Source: Burkholderia cepacia GG4
GTDB taxonomy: Bacteria > Pseudomonadota > Gammaproteobacteria > Burkholderiales > Burkholderiaceae
Direction of reading: 5' to 3'
DNA: 64,000 nucleotides
Assembly (NCBI RefSeq): GCF_000292915.1
Contig: NC_018514.1
Coordinates: 1,488,001-1,552,000, forward strand
Of this stretch, positions 51,226-60,641 are shown in pieces. Position 1 is the stretch's first letter; every line of letters starts with the position of its first letter. Position numbers and translations under genes: made by a program. The notes below the pieces were generated by a model. It was not told the origin of the DNA. It made no database searches and saw only the letters and a list, made by a program, of their open reading frames with translations.

Positions 51226-51676
51226 TGTCCGTGCTCCGGGAGCACCAATGCATCCGTATCCTGACGTCTCGTTGCTGCAAGGTCAGATGCATCCGCTCCC
51301 GTCTGAATTAACGGGCCGCATGGTGAGTACGTGTTCAAAGTCCGGATCTACCGGTCCGATCAAAGGCAACAACCACGCCCGACTCTCCGGAACCGGCTTG
51401 TTCGTGCTCACTGCGCTCCGCCCGGATTCACGGGAATTGCCGGCCTGGAACCCGGTATCGTCGGGAAGCCGTGCCGCTTTGGCTTGGTTGGCTTCGAACT
51501 GTTTCGTCGAAGCCATCAGATCCGCTACCGTCTCCGAAGCCGCACCCGATCCTGACGAACATCGTTCAATCCAGTCGATTCATTCCAGACAGGAAATAAT
51601 CAATCGCCATCCGGCGATTCACCTCCCCGTCCGTGCGCTCTAGACTGTCGGTTCATTCCCCTACCGGACCCTAGCA
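51226..51676. other. 451-bp gap after the aldehyde dehydrogenase gene
   Basis: The composition is lower in GC and lacks the codon pattern of neighbours. One short leftward frame (51283-51516) is noted separately as doubtful. The last 70 bp before 51677 should contain the hydrolase promoter. No repeat, terminator or mobile-element end was recognised. Confidence 0.4.
51283..51516 (-). CDS. Doubtful 77-codon frame, possibly an antitoxin remnant
   Basis: The predicted N-terminus MASTKQFEANQAKAARLPDD faintly recalls the AbrB/VagC-type antitoxin start (x-NxxQAVRLP). The remainder (AWLLPLIGPVDPDFEHV) has no recognisable pattern. There is no good ribosome-binding site. It could be chance or a degraded antitoxin. 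No toxin gene is adjacent. Confidence 0.2.
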   Translation of the reverse strand: MASTKQFEANQAKAARLPDDTGFQAGNSRESGRSAVSTNKPVPESRAWLLPLIGPVDPDFEHVLTMRPVNSDGSGCI

Positions 51677-52366
51677 ATGACCGACGTCCTGCCGCTGACC
51701 ACCGACTCCGAATCCGGCCTTCAGTACCGGCTGCGCCCGGCCGCCGGCCGCCCCGCGGGCCGCCTGTTGTTGCTGCACGGCGTCGGCGGCAACGAAACCA
51801 ACCTGCTGAACCTGGCCGGCACGATCGATCCCCGCATCGAAATCGCATTCGTGCGCGGCCCGCTGACGTTCGGCCCGAACCAGCACGCGTGGTTTCCGGT
51901 GCGCTTCGGCCCGAACGGCCCGGAAATCGATGCGGCCCGCGCGGATGCGAGCCGCGTGCAGCTGATCGCGCTGCTGCGTGCGTTGAGCGCCCGCGACGCG
52001 TCGAGCGAAAACCCCGCATTGCCGGCCGTGATCGCCGGCTTCAGCCAGGGCGGCATCATGAGCGCGAGTGTCGCGCTCACGGCACCGGCTGACGTCGCCG
52101 CGTTCGCGGTGCTGTGCGGGCGCATCCTGCCCGAGATCGATCCGCTGATCGCGCCGCGGGATGCATTGAGCCCGCTGCACGGGCTGGTGATGCACGGCCG
52201 CTTCGACGACAAGCTGCCGGTCGCGTGGGCCACCACGGCCGACGCGAAGCTGACGGCGCTCGGCGTCACGCACGATACGCGGCTCTACGACGCCGGCCAC
52301 GGGCTCACGGCCGAGATGGCCGGCGACTTCAGCCGCTGGGTCGGCGCACGCGCCGGGTTGAACTGA
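51677..52366 (+). CDS. Alpha/beta hydrolase, phospholipase/carboxylesterase family (YpfH-like)
   Basis: 229 residues. LLLLHGVGGNETNLLNLA (oxyanion region), nucleophile Ser in VIAGFSQGGIMSASVAL, acid in HGRFDDKLPVAW and the final His in YDAGHGLTAEM complete the triad. It should cleave small esters or thioesters. The gene stands alone: 451 bp from the aldehyde dehydrogenase and convergent with the amino-acid permease. A stem-loop follows. Confidence 0.88.
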   Translation: MTDVLPLTTDSESGLQYRLRPAAGRPAGRLLLLHGVGGNETNLLNLAGTIDPRIEIAFVRGPLTFGPNQHAWFPVRFGPNGPEIDAARADASRVQLIALLRALSARDASSENPALPAVIAGFSQGGIMSASVALTAPADVAAFAVLCGRILPEIDPLIAPRDALSPLHGLVMHGRFDDKLPVAWATTADAKLTALGVTHDTRLYDAGHGLTAEMAGDFSRWVGARAGLN

Positions 52367-52372
52367 GCGCAC

Positions 52373-52391
52373 CGGGCGGTCGCCCCGCCCG
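52373..52391. terminator. Stem-loop between convergent hydrolase and permease genes
   Basis: CGGGCGG (52373-52379) pairs with CCGCCCG (52385-52391) around TCGCC. It lies between the hydrolase stop (52366) and the permease stop (52410), so it may serve either gene. It has no T-run. Confidence 0.5.
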
Positions 52392-52409
52392 TGCGGATCG
52401 TCGGTATCG

Positions 52410-53906
52410 TCAGACGTTGCTCGCCGGATCGGCGCCGATCGGCGCGGCGGCGGCGGCCGCTTCACGCGCGGCGCCGCGCTTCGCCAGCTTCCAGCCGACC
52501 ACCAGCGCGAGCACGACCACCGGAATCATCCCGACGGTCCACGTGCCGCCCGGGTAGTCGAACGCCATCAGCACCAGCACGGTGACGAGAAACCCGAGCG
52601 TGAGCCACGACGTGAACGGCGCGCCCGGCATCCGGAACGACACCGGGCTCAGCTCGCCGCGATTGACCGCGCGGCGGAACAGGATCTGGCACATCACGAT
52701 GAAGCCCCAGGTCGTGATGATCCCGAGCGACGCCATGTTCAGCACGATCTCGAACGCCTGCGCCGGCACGATGTAGTTCAACGGCACGCCGATCGCATTG
52801 ACCGCGACCGTGACCAGGATCCCGCCGTACGGCACGCCGCGCGCGTTCATCCGCGACACGAAGCGCGGCGCCGAGCCGCCCATCGCGAGCGAACGCAGCA
52901 CGCGCCCGGTCGAATAGAGGCCGGAGTTCAGGCTCGACAGCGCGGCGGTCAGCACCACGACGTTCATCACCGTGCCGACGTACGGCACGCCGAGCTTGCC
53001 GAAGAACGTGACGAACGGGCTTTCGTGCGCACTGTAGGCGGTCCACGGCAGCAGCATCGTCAGCAGCACGACCGAGCCCACGTAGAACAGCGCGATACGC
53101 CACATCACGCTGTTGATCGCCTTCGGCAGCACCTTGCGCGCATCGGCGGTCTCGCCCGCCGCGACGCCGACGAGCTCGATGCTCGCGTACGCGAACACGA
53201 CGCCCTGCACGATCAGCACCGCCGGCAGGATGCCGTGCGGAAAGATCCCGCCATGATCCGCGACCAGGTGCAGCCCCGGCAGCTGGCCGGCGACCGGATG
53301 ACCGCTCGCGAGAAACACCGCGCCGACCGCGAGGAACAACGCGAGCGTCCCCACCTTGACGATCGAGAACCAGAACTCCATCTCGCCGAACACCTTCACG
53401 CCGATCATGTTCATCACCGACACGATCCCCAGCGCGCCGAGCGCGAACACCCACTGCGGCACGTCCGAGAACACGGCCCAGTACTTCATGTAGATCGCGA
53501 CCGCGGTGATGTCGACGATGCCGGTGGTCGCCCAGTTCAGGTAGTACATCCAGCCCGCGACGAACGACGCGCGCTCGCCCATGAACTCCCGCGCGTACGA
53601 CACGAACGCGCCGCTGGTCGGCCGGTGCATCACGAGCTCGCCGAGCGCGCGCATGATCAGGAACGCGAACACGCCGCACACGAGATATACGACGGCCAGC
53701 GCAGGCCCCGCGCTCTGCAGGCGGCCGCCCGCGCCGAGAAAAAGACCGGTGCCGATCGCACCGCCCATCGCGATCATCTGCACGTGGCGGGGTTTCAGAT
53801 GCTTCGCATAGCCGGCTTCGTGCGACGCGAACATCGCATCGCGGTCGGCATGACGGGAATCCGCGCCGCCGGCCGTATCGGCCGGGCGCTCGCTGGCGTG
53901 CTTCAT
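52410..53906 (-). CDS. ansP: Amino acid permease, L-asparagine permease (AnsP)-like
   Basis: 498 residues, twelve-helix APC transporter. The N-terminus (HEAGYAKHLKPRHVQMIAMGGAIGTGLFLGAGGRLQSAGPALAVVYLVCGVFAFLIMRALGELVMHRPTSGAFVSYAREFMGE) closely matches AnsP as I recall it, including NWATTGIVDITAVAIYMKYW. It imports L-asparagine with H+. Aspartate ammonia-lyase is encoded 102 bp upstream and an asparaginase nearby, which supports asparagine as substrate. Confidence 0.85.
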   Translation of the reverse strand: MKHASERPADTAGGADSRHADRDAMFASHEAGYAKHLKPRHVQMIAMGGAIGTGLFLGAGGRLQSAGPALAVVYLVCGVFAFLIMRALGELVMHRPTSGAFVSYAREFMGERASFVAGWMYYLNWATTGIVDITAVAIYMKYWAVFSDVPQWVFALGALGIVSVMNMIGVKVFGEMEFWFSIVKVGTLALFLAVGAVFLASGHPVAGQLPGLHLVADHGGIFPHGILPAVLIVQGVVFAYASIELVGVAAGETADARKVLPKAINSVMWRIALFYVGSVVLLTMLLPWTAYSAHESPFVTFFGKLGVPYVGTVMNVVVLTAALSSLNSGLYSTGRVLRSLAMGGSAPRFVSRMNARGVPYGGILVTVAVNAIGVPLNYIVPAQAFEIVLNMASLGIITTWGFIVMCQILFRRAVNRGELSPVSFRMPGAPFTSWLTLGFLVTVLVLMAFDYPGGTWTVGMIPVVVLALVVGWKLAKRGAAREAAAAAAPIGADPASNV

Positions 53907-54008
53907 GGTGTGTCTCCGTTTCTTGATGTGTCGCGCCCGTCGACGGGCGCCGCGGGAACGGCTGCGCGCGAGCCGCCGGCGACTCGCGCCGGCGCCGCGC
54001 GGCCGGAA

Positions 54009-55415
54009 TCAGTACGCGCGCGGGCGGATCAGCGCTTCGGGCTGCAGCGCCTCGTCCAGTTGCGCGTCGGTCATCAACTGGTGAGCCAGCACGACCTCGC
54101 GGATCGACTTGCCGCTCTCGTGCGCCTCGGCGGCCACCGCGGTCGCGCGCTTGTAACCGATGTACGGGTTCAGCGCAGTGGCGAGCGCGACCGAACGCTC
54201 CATCGTGTCGCGCAGCCGCTCGGGGTTCGCGGTGATGCCGCTCACGCAGCGGCCCGCGAGCGTCGTGCACGCGGCCGTCAGGTGGCTGAAGCTGCGGAAC
54301 AGCGCGCTCGCGATCACCGGCTCGAACGCGTTGAGCTGCAGCTGCCCGGCCTCGGCGGCGAAGGTCACCGTCAGGTCGTTGCCGAACACCTCGAACGCGA
54401 CCTGGTTCACGACTTCCGGAATCACCGGGTTCACCTTGCCCGGCATGATCGACGAGCCGGCCTGCACCGGCGGCAGGTTGATCTCGCCGAAGCCCGCGCG
54501 CGGGCCGCTCGACAGCAGCCGCAGGTCGTTGCAGATCTTCGACAGCTTGACCGCGATCCGCTTCAGCACGCCCGAGATCTGCACGAACGCGCCGCAATCC
54601 TGCGTCGCTTCGATCAGGTTCGGCGCGGTGCTCAGGTCGAGCCCGGTGATGCGGCGCAGTGCGGCCAGCGCCTGCTCCGCGTACTGCGGATGCGCAGTGA
54701 TGCCGGTGCCGATCGCGGTCGCGCCGAGATTGATCTCGCGCATCAGCAAGCCGGCTTCCTGCAGGCGCGCGATGTCCTCCGTCACCATCACCGCGTAGGT
54801 CGAGAACTCCTGGCCGAGCGTCATCGGCACAGCGTCCTGCAACTGCGTGCGGCCGAGCTTCAGGAAGCCCGCGAACGCGTCGGCCTTCTCCGCGAACGCA
54901 TCGCGCAGGCGCGCCATCGCCTCGAGCAGGTGTTCGACCGCGAAGCAGGTCGCGATCCGGATCGCGGTCGGATAGACGTCGTTCGTGCTCTGCGCGAGAT
55001 TCACGTGCTCGTTGGGATGCAGGTATTCGTACTGCCCGCGGGCATGCCCCATGAGTTCGAGCGCGCGGTTGCAGATCACCTCGTTCGCGTTCATGTTGGT
55101 CGACGTGCCGGCCCCGCCCTGGATGATGTCCACCACGAACTGGTCGTGCAGCCGGCCTTCGCGGATCTCGACACACGCGGCGGCGATCGCGTCGCGATAC
55201 GCGCGCGGCAGCAGCCCGAGCTCGCAGTTCGCATCGGCCGCGGCTTCCTTCACGGCCGCGAGCGCCATGACCAGGTACGGCAGCGACGCGATCGTGCGCC
55301 CCGAAATGTCGAAGTTCTCCTTCGCGCGCAGCGTATGGACGCCGTAGTACGCCGAATCCGGAATGCTTCGTTTCCCTAAAAGATCTGCTTCGACGCGGAA
55401 GCCGTTTTCCGTCAT
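54009..55415 (-). CDS. aspA: Aspartate ammonia-lyase
   Basis: 468 residues, full length for the fumarase/aspartase superfamily. The signature GSSIMPGKVNPVIPE holds the flexible SS loop with the catalytic Ser. GGAGTSTNMNANEVICNRALE and THPQYA-type ITAHPQYAEQAL are aspartase-like. It deaminates L-aspartate to fumarate and ammonia. Paired with an AnsP-like permease and near an asparaginase, it completes an asparagine-to-fumarate route. The ATG at 55415 has CAGGAGGGGCACC upstream. A LysR gene diverges 155 bp away. Confidence 0.95.
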   Translation of the reverse strand: MTENGFRVEADLLGKRSIPDSAYYGVHTLRAKENFDISGRTIASLPYLVMALAAVKEAAADANCELGLLPRAYRDAIAAACVEIREGRLHDQFVVDIIQGGAGTSTNMNANEVICNRALELMGHARGQYEYLHPNEHVNLAQSTNDVYPTAIRIATCFAVEHLLEAMARLRDAFAEKADAFAGFLKLGRTQLQDAVPMTLGQEFSTYAVMVTEDIARLQEAGLLMREINLGATAIGTGITAHPQYAEQALAALRRITGLDLSTAPNLIEATQDCGAFVQISGVLKRIAVKLSKICNDLRLLSSGPRAGFGEINLPPVQAGSSIMPGKVNPVIPEVVNQVAFEVFGNDLTVTFAAEAGQLQLNAFEPVIASALFRSFSHLTAACTTLAGRCVSGITANPERLRDTMERSVALATALNPYIGYKRATAVAAEAHESGKSIREVVLAHQLMTDAQLDEALQPEALIRPRAY

Positions 55416-55570
55416 GGTGCCCCTCCTGAAATGTCCCGTGCCGCCGCGGGAAACCGGCTGCGTTCGCCGCTTCCCGGTACGACGGGATCGCATTCTATGC
55501 CTTTGCATAAAGAAGCTCGCCTCTGTATTATCGAAAGCGGTTTTGCGTGGGACGCAACAGCGAGAAACGA

Positions 55571-56545
55571 ATGAAAACAGCAGCGAGAGACACCGGCATC
55601 GATCACCTCGGTGCGATGCGCGCGTTCGTGCGAGTCGTCGACATGGGGAGTTTTTCCGCGGTCGCGAAGGAGATGCACGTATCGACGTCGACCGTCGCGC
55701 GCAAGATCACGGCGATCGAGGAGGCGCTGGGCGTGGCGTTGCTGCATCGCTCGACGCACAGCGTGACGCTGACCGAGGCCGGCCACATCTACCTGGAGCG
55801 CGCGGTCACGCTGATCGCCGATCTCGACGACACGCTGCGCGTCGTCGCCGAGCTCAATGCGCGGCCGAGCGGGCCGCTCAAGCTCACCGCGCCGGTCGCG
55901 TTCGGTCGCCGCCATCTCGCGCCGCTGATCGCGCCGTTTCTCGCGCGCTACCCGACGATCCAGCTCGACGTGCGGCTCACCGACAACCACAACGATCTCG
56001 TCGCCGGCGGGTTCGACCTCGACATTCACGAGGGCGAGAACTATCTGGACAACCTCGTCGTCCACCGGCTATCGCGCAACGACAGCATCCTGTGCGCGAC
56101 GCCCGGCTATCTCGATCGTTGCGGGCGCCCCGCGACGCCTGATGACCTGCAGCGGCACAACTGCCTGCGCTACGTGCATCCGGAAGGCGATCCGCGCTGG
56201 GAACTCGTGGCCGGCGACGCACGGCATAGCGTGCTGCCGGCCGGCAACCTCGTCACCGATCACTCGGAGCTGCTGCTCGAGGCGACCTGCGCGGGGCTCG
56301 GCATCGCCGAGTTCGAGATCTGGCTGGTGCGCGACCTGCTCGCGAGCGGCCGGCTCGAGGCCGTGCTGCCGCGCTACCGGTTGCAGAACAAGCTGACCGG
56401 CGAGTTCATCTATATCGCGTATCTGGCGAACCGGCGCAGTTCGGCGAAGCTGCGCGTGCTGAAAGACTTTCTCGCGGAGCATCTCGCGGACATCGGCGAG
56501 TTGTCGGAAGCAGAGCTGACGAAGATTCGCAGCGCGGGCGCATAG
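55571..56545 (+). CDS. LysR-family regulator
   Basis: About 324 residues from the ATG at 55571; an in-frame GTG eight codons upstream is an alternative. The helix-turn-helix at about 10-70 reads LGAMRAFVRVVDMGSFSAVAKEMHVSTSTVARKITAIEEALG, and the effector domain follows from about 95. It lies between aspA (divergent) and the asparaginase gene (convergent) and most likely controls aspA-ansP in response to aspartate or asparagine. Confidence 0.9.
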   Translation: MKTAARDTGIDHLGAMRAFVRVVDMGSFSAVAKEMHVSTSTVARKITAIEEALGVALLHRSTHSVTLTEAGHIYLERAVTLIADLDDTLRVVAELNARPSGPLKLTAPVAFGRRHLAPLIAPFLARYPTIQLDVRLTDNHNDLVAGGFDLDIHEGENYLDNLVVHRLSRNDSILCATPGYLDRCGRPATPDDLQRHNCLRYVHPEGDPRWELVAGDARHSVLPAGNLVTDHSELLLEATCAGLGIAEFEIWLVRDLLASGRLEAVLPRYRLQNKLTGEFIYIAYLANRRSSAKLRVLKDFLAEHLADIGELSEAELTKIRSAGA

Positions 56546-56580
56546 CGCCTGCGATCGTTGCCGCGCCGGTCAGCCCGCAA

Positions 56581-56625
56581 GCGCCGATGTGCGCCGCACG
56601 CATGGCGCGCGGGCGACATCGGCGC
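56581..56625. terminator. Long stem-loop between LysR and asparaginase genes
   Basis: GCGCCGATGT (56581-56590) pairs perfectly with ACATCGGCGC (56616-56625), enclosing a GC-rich loop, in the 91-bp gap between convergent genes. It is likely a shared terminator, without a T-run. Confidence 0.55.
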
Positions 56626-56636
56626 GATCGCGCCGT

Positions 56637-57701
56637 TCAGGCCGGCTGCAATTCGAACGGGAACGTCGCGCGGCCGATCTCGACACCCTGCGTGTTCAGC
56701 ATCCGCGGCCGATGGAACGCGGCCAGCCGCGCGCGCTGCGCGGCGGTGCCGATCTGCAGCCGCTCGAGCAGTTCGCTGACCACCATGTACAGCACGTCGA
56801 TGTTGCCGTCCCCGATCTTCACCGAGATGCCGAGCGCACCGTCGGCGCCGAGTTGCCGCGTGCGCGCCGATGCGCGCACGCCGATCCCGTAGCACGCATC
56901 CGCGCCGAGCTTGCCGACGACCTGCCCTTCGAATGCGTTCATCAACTCCGTGCAGTAGCGCCCTTCCCCGGCCACCAGCTCCGGATGGGCCGTCATCGCA
57001 TGGTGGATGCGCGCCAGCGCACGCACGCGGTCGCTGACCGCTGCACCGCTGGCTTCCACCGTATCCGCGCCGTCAGCCAGCGACGCATAAAGACGCGCGA
57101 GGCGATCGAGCGAGAACGCCGGCGTCGGCAGGTTGCAGCCGTCGATCGCCCAGTCGACCTCGTCGTCGCGCAGGCCGCACGCATCCGCGACCACCTGCTT
57201 CACGCGCACCTGCATCGGATGGTCCGGCAGATGGTAGTCGGCGATCGCGGCGCCGATCGCCCGCGCGCCGGCCAGCATCCCGACATGCTTGCCCGAACAG
57301 TTGCTGCAGACGCCGGTCGGCGTGTAGTCGCGCTTGATCCAGGACCGGTACACCGCGTCGGACAACGGCGCATGGCCGCCGCACCGCAAATCCGACTCCT
57401 GCGCGTCGACCTTGGACAGCATCGCCCGCGTGCGCGCGATGTGCCGCTCCTCGCTGCTGTGCGACGCGCACATCAGCGCGATGTCCGCGTCGTCGAAGCC
57501 GAACCGCTCGGGCGCGCCGGTCTCGATCACGGACAGCGCCTGGGCCGGCTTCGCCGCCGAGCGCGCGAGCGTCATCCGGAACGGATCGCCGAACCGGAAC
57601 AACAGCCTGCCGCCGGCATCCACCACCGCCACATCGGCGCCGTGCGTGTTCTCGATCGCATTGCCGCGGTACGTCACGACCGCTGCGCGTTGGGTGTCCA
57701 T
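56637..57701 (-). CDS. Asparaginase, Rhizobium etli class (ReAII-like)
   Basis: 354 residues of the class 3 asparaginases, unrelated to E. coli AnsA/AnsB. The S-x-x-K motif is in LARSAAKPAQAL, and a second Ser pair is in CASHSSEERHIA. The Cys-rich GVCSNCSGKHVGMLAGAR segment is typical and binds zinc in family members. It hydrolyses L-asparagine to aspartate and ammonia. Start 57701 (MDTQRAAVV) has AAGGAGACAGCACAG upstream; an ATG six codons earlier is possible. It would feed aspartate to the nearby ammonia-lyase. Confidence 0.88.
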   Translation of the reverse strand: MDTQRAAVVTYRGNAIENTHGADVAVVDAGGRLLFRFGDPFRMTLARSAAKPAQALSVIETGAPERFGFDDADIALMCASHSSEERHIARTRAMLSKVDAQESDLRCGGHAPLSDAVYRSWIKRDYTPTGVCSNCSGKHVGMLAGARAIGAAIADYHLPDHPMQVRVKQVVADACGLRDDEVDWAIDGCNLPTPAFSLDRLARLYASLADGADTVEASGAAVSDRVRALARIHHAMTAHPELVAGEGRYCTELMNAFEGQVVGKLGADACYGIGVRASARTRQLGADGALGISVKIGDGNIDVLYMVVSELLERLQIGTAAQRARLAAFHRPRMLNTQGVEIGRATFPFELQPA

Positions 57702-58022
57702 CTGTGCTGTCTCCTTCATCGGGGCCTGGTCGCCGGGGCCCCTGCAACCGGTACGGCAGTGTATCGACTCGCCGGTGCGCCGGGCCGATCGGTCGATGAA
57801 AAGCGGTGTTGCACCGGATGCAAAGCCACCGCGCGGATCACGAGAACCTGACCGATTCAGTACAGAAGCCATTCGATCGTTTACAGATTCCGTAATAATT
57901 CGTAGAATTGCGATCGCTAACGCGAATCATACGCATTTACATTGACGTCTTTCGATGTCACGGGCCTGCCCCCGGCATCGCGACGACGCGTCCGATCACC
58001 GATATTTCCGCTGCCTCTCGAT
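57702..58022. other. 321-bp intergenic region with TonB-receptor promoter
   Basis: The gap lies between asparaginase (leftward) and the TonB receptor (rightward). The part at 57885-57945 is AT-rich, with GAATCATACGCATT-like sequence that only loosely resembles a Fur box. Iron control is expected for such a receptor, but the match is too weak to call. Confidence 0.35.
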
Positions 58023-60263
58023 ATGCCCGCCCAGTTCAAGACGAGGCCCCGTGCCCTCGTATCGGCGCTGACCTGCTCCGTTTTCCTGACGCCGCTGCTC
58101 GCTTCCGCCGAAACCGCTCCTGCTTCCGCCCCCGCTGCCGGCCAGCCGGCTGCCGCCGCCGATACGCCGGCGACGCTGCCGACGATCGCGGTCCAGTCGA
58201 CCGCGCTGTCGGACCTGCAGGTGAAGCGCTCGCCGTCGTACAAGTTCACTGCGCCGTTGCTCGACACGCCGCGCTCGGTCACGGTGATCCCCGAGCAACT
58301 GATGAAGGAGAAGAACGTCACGTCGTTCGCGGATGCGCTGCGCTCGGTGCCGGGCATCACGTTCCTCGGCGGCGACGCGGCCGCGAACCCGTCGGCCGAC
58401 CGTCCGGTGATCCGCGGCTTCGAATCGCGCAACTCGATCTTCGTCGACGGGATGCGCGACTCGGGGGTGCAGAACCGCGAGACGTTCGCCGTCGAGCAGA
58501 TCAGCGTGATCAAGGGCCCCGATTCCGTGTACGCGGGCCGCGGCTCGGTGGGCGGCAGCATCGACATCGTCACGAAGACGCCGCAGAACGACAACTTCAT
58601 CAACAGCAGCATCGGCTTCGGCACCGAAGGCTACAAGCGCGCGACGGTCGACGCGAACCACAAGATCAACGACACGACGGCCGTGCGGCTGAACGTGATG
58701 GGCCACGACGCGAACCAGGCCGGCCGCAACGACGTGTACAACAAGCGCTGGGGCGTCGCGCCGTCGATCGTGTTCGGGCTGAATACGCCGACCACGGTCA
58801 CGGTCAGCTACTACCACATGAACTCGTACGACATGCCGGACTTCAGCGTGCCGTTCCGCGCATCGGGCGGCACGCCGGTGCCGACCGATCGCGGGCAGTT
58901 CTTCGGGCTGAACACGCGCGACTATCGCTACGGACAGACCGACACCGGCGAAGTACGCGTCGAGCACAAGCTCAACGACGACTGGAAGCTGAAGAACACC
59001 ACGATGTTCGGGCGCTCGACGCTCGACTACGTGGCGACGAATCCGCAGATCCTCGCGTCGAACCCGAACCTGCTCGGCTTGCAGGCGAAGAGCGGCAAGT
59101 ACGCGCTCAACAGCTTCTCGAACCAGACCGAAGTGACCGGCAGCGCGAGCCTGTTCGGGATGAAGCACACGATGACGGCCGGCGTCGAGTTCAGCCATGA
59201 GCAATCTCGCTACGAGGGCTACCTCGTGTCGGATTCGGCCGGCAACAACATCCGCACGGGCGGCCCGTGCTCAGTGGCCGGCAACTGCACGCCGCTCGCC
59301 GGCGGCTGGAACCCGAACATGCCGTGGACCGGCAACATCGTGCTGAACGGCGACAAGAGCTTCCCCGGGCCGACGACGAACACACGCACCGATACCGTGT
59401 CCGCGTACATCTTCGACACGGTCAAGCTGTCCGAGCACTGGCAGTTCAACACGGGGCTGCGCTTCGACCGCTACGACACGACCGGCAAGCAGGCCGGCGT
59501 GGCCGACCTGTCGAACACGTCGAACCTGTTCAGCTACCAGTTCGGCCTCGTGTTCAAGCCGGTGACCAACGTGAGCCTGTACGCGTCGTACGGCACGTCG
59601 TCGAACCCGCCGGGCTCGAACGCGGGCCTGGGCGGCGGCACCGACCAGATCACCGCGACGAACCAGGACCTCGCGCCCGAGCGCTCGCGCAACATCGAGG
59701 TCGGCGCGAAATGGGACGTGCTGCAGGATCAGCTGTCGCTGACGTCGGCGCTGTTCCAGACCGAAAAGACCAATGCGCGCGTCAGCGATGGGCTCGGCCA
59801 CACCGTCAACGCAGGCAAGCAGCGCGTGCGCGGCTTCGAATTCGGCTTCGCGGGCAACCTGACGCGGAAGTGGCACGTGTTCGGCGGCTACTCGTACCTG
59901 AACGCGATCACGACCGACGCGGGCCCCGGCAGCCCCGGCGCGTCGGGCCTGCCGATGGTGATGGTGCCGAAGCACAACTTCACGCTGTGGACGAGCTACG
60001 ACGTGATGCCGAAGCTGACGCTCGGCGCGGGCGCGACGGTGATGAGCCAGACCTATGCGTCGGTGTCGGCGACGACGAAGAAATGGACGCCTGGCTATGC
60101 GCGCTTCGACGCAGCCGCGACCTGGCGCGTGAACAAGACGATGGACGTTCAGCTGAACGTGCAGAACCTGTTCGACAAGAAGTATTACGCGAGCGCGTAT
60201 CCGATCTACGCGACGTGGGCGCCGGGCCGTTCGGCGATGGTCACGCTCAACTTCTATCAGTGA
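58023..60263 (+). CDS. TonB-dependent siderophore receptor, Fiu/catecholate type
   Basis: 746 residues. Signal peptide 1-29 (RALVSALTCSVFLTPLLASA). TonB box region TIAVQSTALSD. Plug domain about 55-170 (DTPRSVTVIPEQLMKEKNVTSFADALRSVPGITFLGGDAAANPSADRPVIRGFESRNSIFVDGMRDSG). The 22-strand barrel ends in DVQLNVQNLFDKKYYASAYPIYATWAPGRSAMVTLNFYQ. It resembles catecholate receptors such as Fiu. It imports ferric siderophores with TonB energy. No siderophore biosynthesis genes are near. Hairpins follow the stop. Confidence 0.92.
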   Translation: MPAQFKTRPRALVSALTCSVFLTPLLASAETAPASAPAAGQPAAAADTPATLPTIAVQSTALSDLQVKRSPSYKFTAPLLDTPRSVTVIPEQLMKEKNVTSFADALRSVPGITFLGGDAAANPSADRPVIRGFESRNSIFVDGMRDSGVQNRETFAVEQISVIKGPDSVYAGRGSVGGSIDIVTKTPQNDNFINSSIGFGTEGYKRATVDANHKINDTTAVRLNVMGHDANQAGRNDVYNKRWGVAPSIVFGLNTPTTVTVSYYHMNSYDMPDFSVPFRASGGTPVPTDRGQFFGLNTRDYRYGQTDTGEVRVEHKLNDDWKLKNTTMFGRSTLDYVATNPQILASNPNLLGLQAKSGKYALNSFSNQTEVTGSASLFGMKHTMTAGVEFSHEQSRYEGYLVSDSAGNNIRTGGPCSVAGNCTPLAGGWNPNMPWTGNIVLNGDKSFPGPTTNTRTDTVSAYIFDTVKLSEHWQFNTGLRFDRYDTTGKQAGVADLSNTSNLFSYQFGLVFKPVTNVSLYASYGTSSNPPGSNAGLGGGTDQITATNQDLAPERSRNIEVGAKWDVLQDQLSLTSALFQTEKTNARVSDGLGHTVNAGKQRVRGFEFGFAGNLTRKWHVFGGYSYLNAITTDAGPGSPGASGLPMVMVPKHNFTLWTSYDVMPKLTLGAGATVMSQTYASVSATTKKWTPGYARFDAAATWRVNKTMDVQLNVQNLFDKKYYASAYPIYATWAPGRSAMVTLNFYQ

Positions 60264-60270
60264 CGCGGTG

Positions 60271-60316
60271 GTCGGCGGCGTTGCCGCCGACGCAGCCCCG
60301 GGCACCCACGCCCGGG
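60271..60316 (+). terminator. Two tandem hairpins after the TonB receptor gene
   Basis: GTCGGCGGC-GTT-GCCGCCGAC (60271-60291) is a perfect 9-bp stem. A second, CCCGGG-N8-CCCGGG (60297-60316), follows, then TTCAC. The pair lies 8 bp after the receptor stop and adjacent to the stop of the convergent small gene. Confidence 0.65.
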
Positions 60317-60317
60317 T

Positions 60318-60641
60318 TCACGCCAGGTGGTAACGCAGCCAGAAAGTCTCCCGGCACGCGTTGTCGAACGTCAGCCGCGACGGGCTGATCGGCTGCGCAT
60401 CGGGATGGCGGACCACGTCGTAGTCGATCCAGCATTCGGCGCACAGCAGGTCCGACGGTGCGCGGTCCTGCTCGACCGAGCGGCGCACGATCGCACCGTT
60501 GTCGAAGCGGTATTCGGTTTCGTCGCGCGTGACCTCGACATCATCGTCGGTCCAGCGGTCGTGCGACGTGGCGTGCGACACGATCGAAACCGGGCCGGCG
60601 AGCCCGTGGATCGCGGCGACGTAGGCAATCAGCTTGTCCAT
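60318..60641 (-). CDS. Small conserved-looking hypothetical protein
   Basis: 107 residues from the ATG at 60641 (MDKLIAYVAAIHGLAG). It is acidic, with an RDETEYRFDNGAIVRRSVEQD beta-strand pair and a WIDYDVV segment. No domain is recognised. A longer start at 60728 (MRARLYSPLG) would add 29 residues and has AAGG upstream. It is convergent with the TonB receptor gene and follows the DUF2891 gene in the same direction. Codon use looks real. Confidence 0.6.
   Translation of the reverse strand: MDKLIAYVAAIHGLAGPVSIVSHATSHDRWTDDDVEVTRDETEYRFDNGAIVRRSVEQDRAPSDLLCAECWIDYDVVRHPDAQPISPSRLTFDNACRETFWLRYHLA

Noticed and set aside
51248..51643. A 131-codon + strand frame after the aldehyde dehydrogenase gene
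   Set aside because: It has no good ribosome-binding site and no recognisable protein pattern, and overlapping frames on both strands are equally plausible.
52462..55176. A 904-codon open frame on the - strand
   Set aside because: It is a shifted frame through the AnsP-like and aspartate ammonia-lyase genes; it has no domains and is Arg-rich.
57885..57945. Possible Fur box before the TonB receptor
   Set aside because: The GAATCATACGCATT region matches the Fur consensus only partly and without clear hexamer symmetry.
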